A program made the translations under genes and the position numbers. Source: an uncultured Lachnospiraceae bacterium (GTDB lineage Bacteria > Bacillota > Clostridia > Lachnospirales > Lachnospiraceae). Taken from it: DNA of 7,711 nt. The notes beneath the pieces are model-generated. The model searched no databases, had not been told where the DNA came from, and was given only the letters and a program-made list of their open reading frames with translations. Below are positions 6,168 to 7,711 of the stretch, piece by piece. The stretch is taken from NCBI GenBank assembly GCA_900313265.1, contig OMRN01000421.1:1-7711 (forward strand). The letters are read 5' to 3'. The first letter of the stretch is position 1. Every line of letters begins with the position of its first letter.

Positions 6168-7711
6168 TTATTTCTTATCTGCGGGAACGTCCTTGATGGA
6201 GAAGCTCATTCTTCCCATCTTATCCTTGCCTAAGCAGATTACGGTTACATTGTCGCCGAGGGTTAATACATCTTCGACATGCTCGATTCTCTGCTTTGCA
6301 ATCTTGGAAATGTGAACCATTCCTTCCTTGCCCGGTGCGAATTCAACGAATGCACCGAAGTCTTTGATGGAAACAACTTTGCCCTTAAAGATCTGGCCTT
6401 CCTCGAAATCGGTTACGATGGTCTGGATCATTTCGACTGCCTTGTCCATCTTCTCTTTCTCGGTACCGCAAACGCTTACTGCACCGTCATCGGTAATGTC
6501 AATCTTGACATCACAACGGGAAATAATCTCGTTAATAACTTTTCCGCGCTGTCCGACAACCTCACCGATCTTCTCGGGATCAATCTGAATCTGAATAATC
6601 TTCGGAGCGTAAGGTCCGACTTCTTTACGAGGCTCGGCAATGGCCGGCTTCATGCAGTTATCCATGATGTAAAGTCTTGCTTCACGACATCTTGCAATAG
6701 CACCTTCCACGATGGGACGGGTAAGACCGTGAATCTTGATATCCATCTGAATAGCGGTAATACCTTCGGTGGTACCGGTTACCTTAAAGTCCATATCGCC
6801 GAAGAAATCTTCAAGGCCCTGGATATCGGTAAGAAGTACAAAATCATCATCGGTTTCACCGGTTACAAGACCGCAGGAAATACCTGCAACCATTTTCTTA
6901 ATCGGTACACCGGCAGCCATTAAGGACATGCAGGATGCACAGGTGGATGCCATGGAAGTGGATCCGTTACTTTCAAAAGTCTCGGATACGCAACGGATTG
7001 CATAAGGGAATTCTTCCTCGGTAGGAAGTACCGGAAGAAGTGCTCTCTCTGCCAGGGCACCATGTCCGATTTCACGACGTCCCGGTCCGCGGCTTACTTT
7101 GGTCTCACCAACGGAGTATGCCGGGAAGTTATAATGATGCATGTATCTTTTTGCTTTCTCGTTCTCATCCAGTCCGTCGATTTTCTGAACTTCGGATAAA
7201 GGAGCCAGTGTGCAGACATCACAAATCTGCGTCTGTCCTCTGGTGAACATCGCGGAACCATGAACTCTGGGGATGATATCCACTTCTGCAGCTAAAGGAC
7301 GAATCTGGGTAATCTCTCTTCCGTCCGGACGCTTGTGGTCTTTTAAAATCATCTTGCGCACGGTCTTCTTCTCATACTGGTAAATTGCCTCACCCAGGAT
7401 TGCAAGCCACTCTTCGTTCTCGGCAAATGCCTCTTCGAGTTTAGCGGTAATCTCACGGATGTTCTCTTCTCTTTTCTGCTTCTCGTCGGTAAATACGGCA
7501 ACTTCCATCTCTTCGGGAGTTACGATGCCGCGCATTGCCGCGAACATTTCCTCGGGAATCGCACAGCTTTCATATTCATGTTTTGCTTTTCCGACTTCTG
7601 CTACGATTCCGTTAATCCATGCGATGATGGTCTGGTTAATTTCATGAGCCTTGTAAATAGCCTCAATCATTTTTGCCTCGGGAACTTCCTTCGCGCCGGC
7701 TTCAATCATAA
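6168..7711 (-). CDS. pnp: Polyribonucleotide nucleotidyltransferase (PNPase), C-terminal part (cut by window edge)
   Basis: PNPase is a trimeric 3'-to-5' phosphorolytic exoribonuclease of mRNA turnover. About 513 of roughly 700 residues are present; the first RNase PH domain lies outside the window. In fragment numbering the domains are the all-helical linker (about 15-115), the second RNase PH domain from HKRPDGREITQIRPL (125-139), a KH domain with the GxxG loop GQRG (386-389), and an S1 domain from GQIFKGKVVSIKDFGAFVEF (438-457). Catalytic residues are in place: EDFFGDMDFK (300-309) carries D301, D307 and K309, matching E. coli D486, D492 and K494. The protein ends soon after S1 (VPADKK) without a long tail. 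The reading frame continues beyond the right edge, so the Met near the edge is internal. The terminator follows 15 bases after the stop. In many bacteria rpsO precedes pnp; that would be outside this window. Confidence 0.97.
   Translation of the reverse strand, partial: MIEAGAKEVPEAKMIEAIYKAHEINQTIIAWINGIVAEVGKAKHEYESCAIPEEMFAAMRGIVTPEEMEVAVFTDEKQKREENIREITAKLEEAFAENEEWLAILGEAIYQYEKKTVRKMILKDHKRPDGREITQIRPLAAEVDIIPRVHGSAMFTRGQTQICDVCTLAPLSEVQKIDGLDENEKAKRYMHHYNFPAYSVGETKVSRGPGRREIGHGALAERALLPVLPTEEEFPYAIRCVSETFESNGSTSMASTCASCMSLMAAGVPIKKMVAGISCGLVTGETDDDFVLLTDIQGLEDFFGDMDFKVTGTTEGITAIQMDIKIHGLTRPIVEGAIARCREARLYIMDNCMKPAIAEPRKEVGPYAPKIIQIQIDPEKIGEVVGQRGKVINEIISRCDVKIDITDDGAVSVCGTEKEKMDKAVEMIQTIVTDFEEGQIFKGKVVSIKDFGAFVEFAPGKEGMVHISKIAKQRIEHVEDVLTLGDNVTVICLGKDKMGRMSFSIKDVPADKK

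Noticed and set aside
6279..6923. A 214-codon open frame on the plus strand inside pnp
   Set aside because: It is antisense to the conserved KH and RNase PH region of pnp, is rich in Asn/Leu as expected from antisense of that sequence, and has no recognisable family.
1..7711. CRISPR array, cas genes, or a cyclic-nucleotide synthase partner for the Card1-like nuclease
   Set aside because: No regularly spaced repeats and no GGDD-type Cas10 or CD-NTase motifs are present in any accepted gene.

Overview
The window reads as a low-to-moderate GC Firmicute, most likely a Clostridia/Lachnospiraceae-type gut anaerobe. The basis is strong AAGGAGG-like Shine-Dalgarno sites, TTG/GTG starts backed by such sites, a two-[4Fe-4S] flavodoxin-ferredoxin (EFR1-type) protein, and a clostridial-style HicB. 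The genus cannot be named from the sequence alone. Every gene I accept lies on the minus strand, so transcription runs from high to low coordinates.

Layout in transcription order: (1) the C-terminal ~513 residues of polyribonucleotide nucleotidyltransferase (pnp, entering at the right edge), closed by a textbook intrinsic terminator with a perfect 15-bp stem. (2) A short promoter/operator region and a HicB-family antitoxin gene. Its first ~19 codons look like the beginning of a HicA toxin, so it appears to be a hicA remnant fused in frame to hicB with no intact toxin. (3) An EFR1-type flavodoxin/ferredoxin protein. (4) Fourteen bases further, a 974-residue multidomain protein. (5) A membrane-anchored alpha/beta hydrolase. 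(6) A flavin reductase-like flavoprotein, translationally coupled to the hydrolase. (7) The first 80 residues of phosphopentomutase (deoB), leaving at the left edge.

The most interesting gene is the 974-residue protein. Reading along it, I see a TrkA-N-like Rossmann domain, a RyR (ryanodine-receptor-repeat-type) domain with the EHxRW signature, a helical linker, a second Rossmann-like region that could be CARF-like, a cysteine-rich segment with CxxC pairs, a probable winged helix, and a C-terminal PD-(D/E)XK nuclease. The nuclease motifs (LLExYV, NELD, ECK) match the Card1/Can2 (DUF1887) family. This is the architecture of a nucleotide-sensing defence effector. However, the window holds no CRISPR array, cas gene or cyclic-nucleotide synthase, so its activating signal is unknown.

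The housekeeping genes pnp and deoB flank an accessory block (orphan antitoxin, EFR1 protein, sensor-nuclease, hydrolase, flavoprotein). The close spacing of EFR1-nuclease and of hydrolase-flavin reductase-deoB suggests two short co-transcribed groups, or one long one. I see no intrinsic terminator between pnp's terminator and the left edge.
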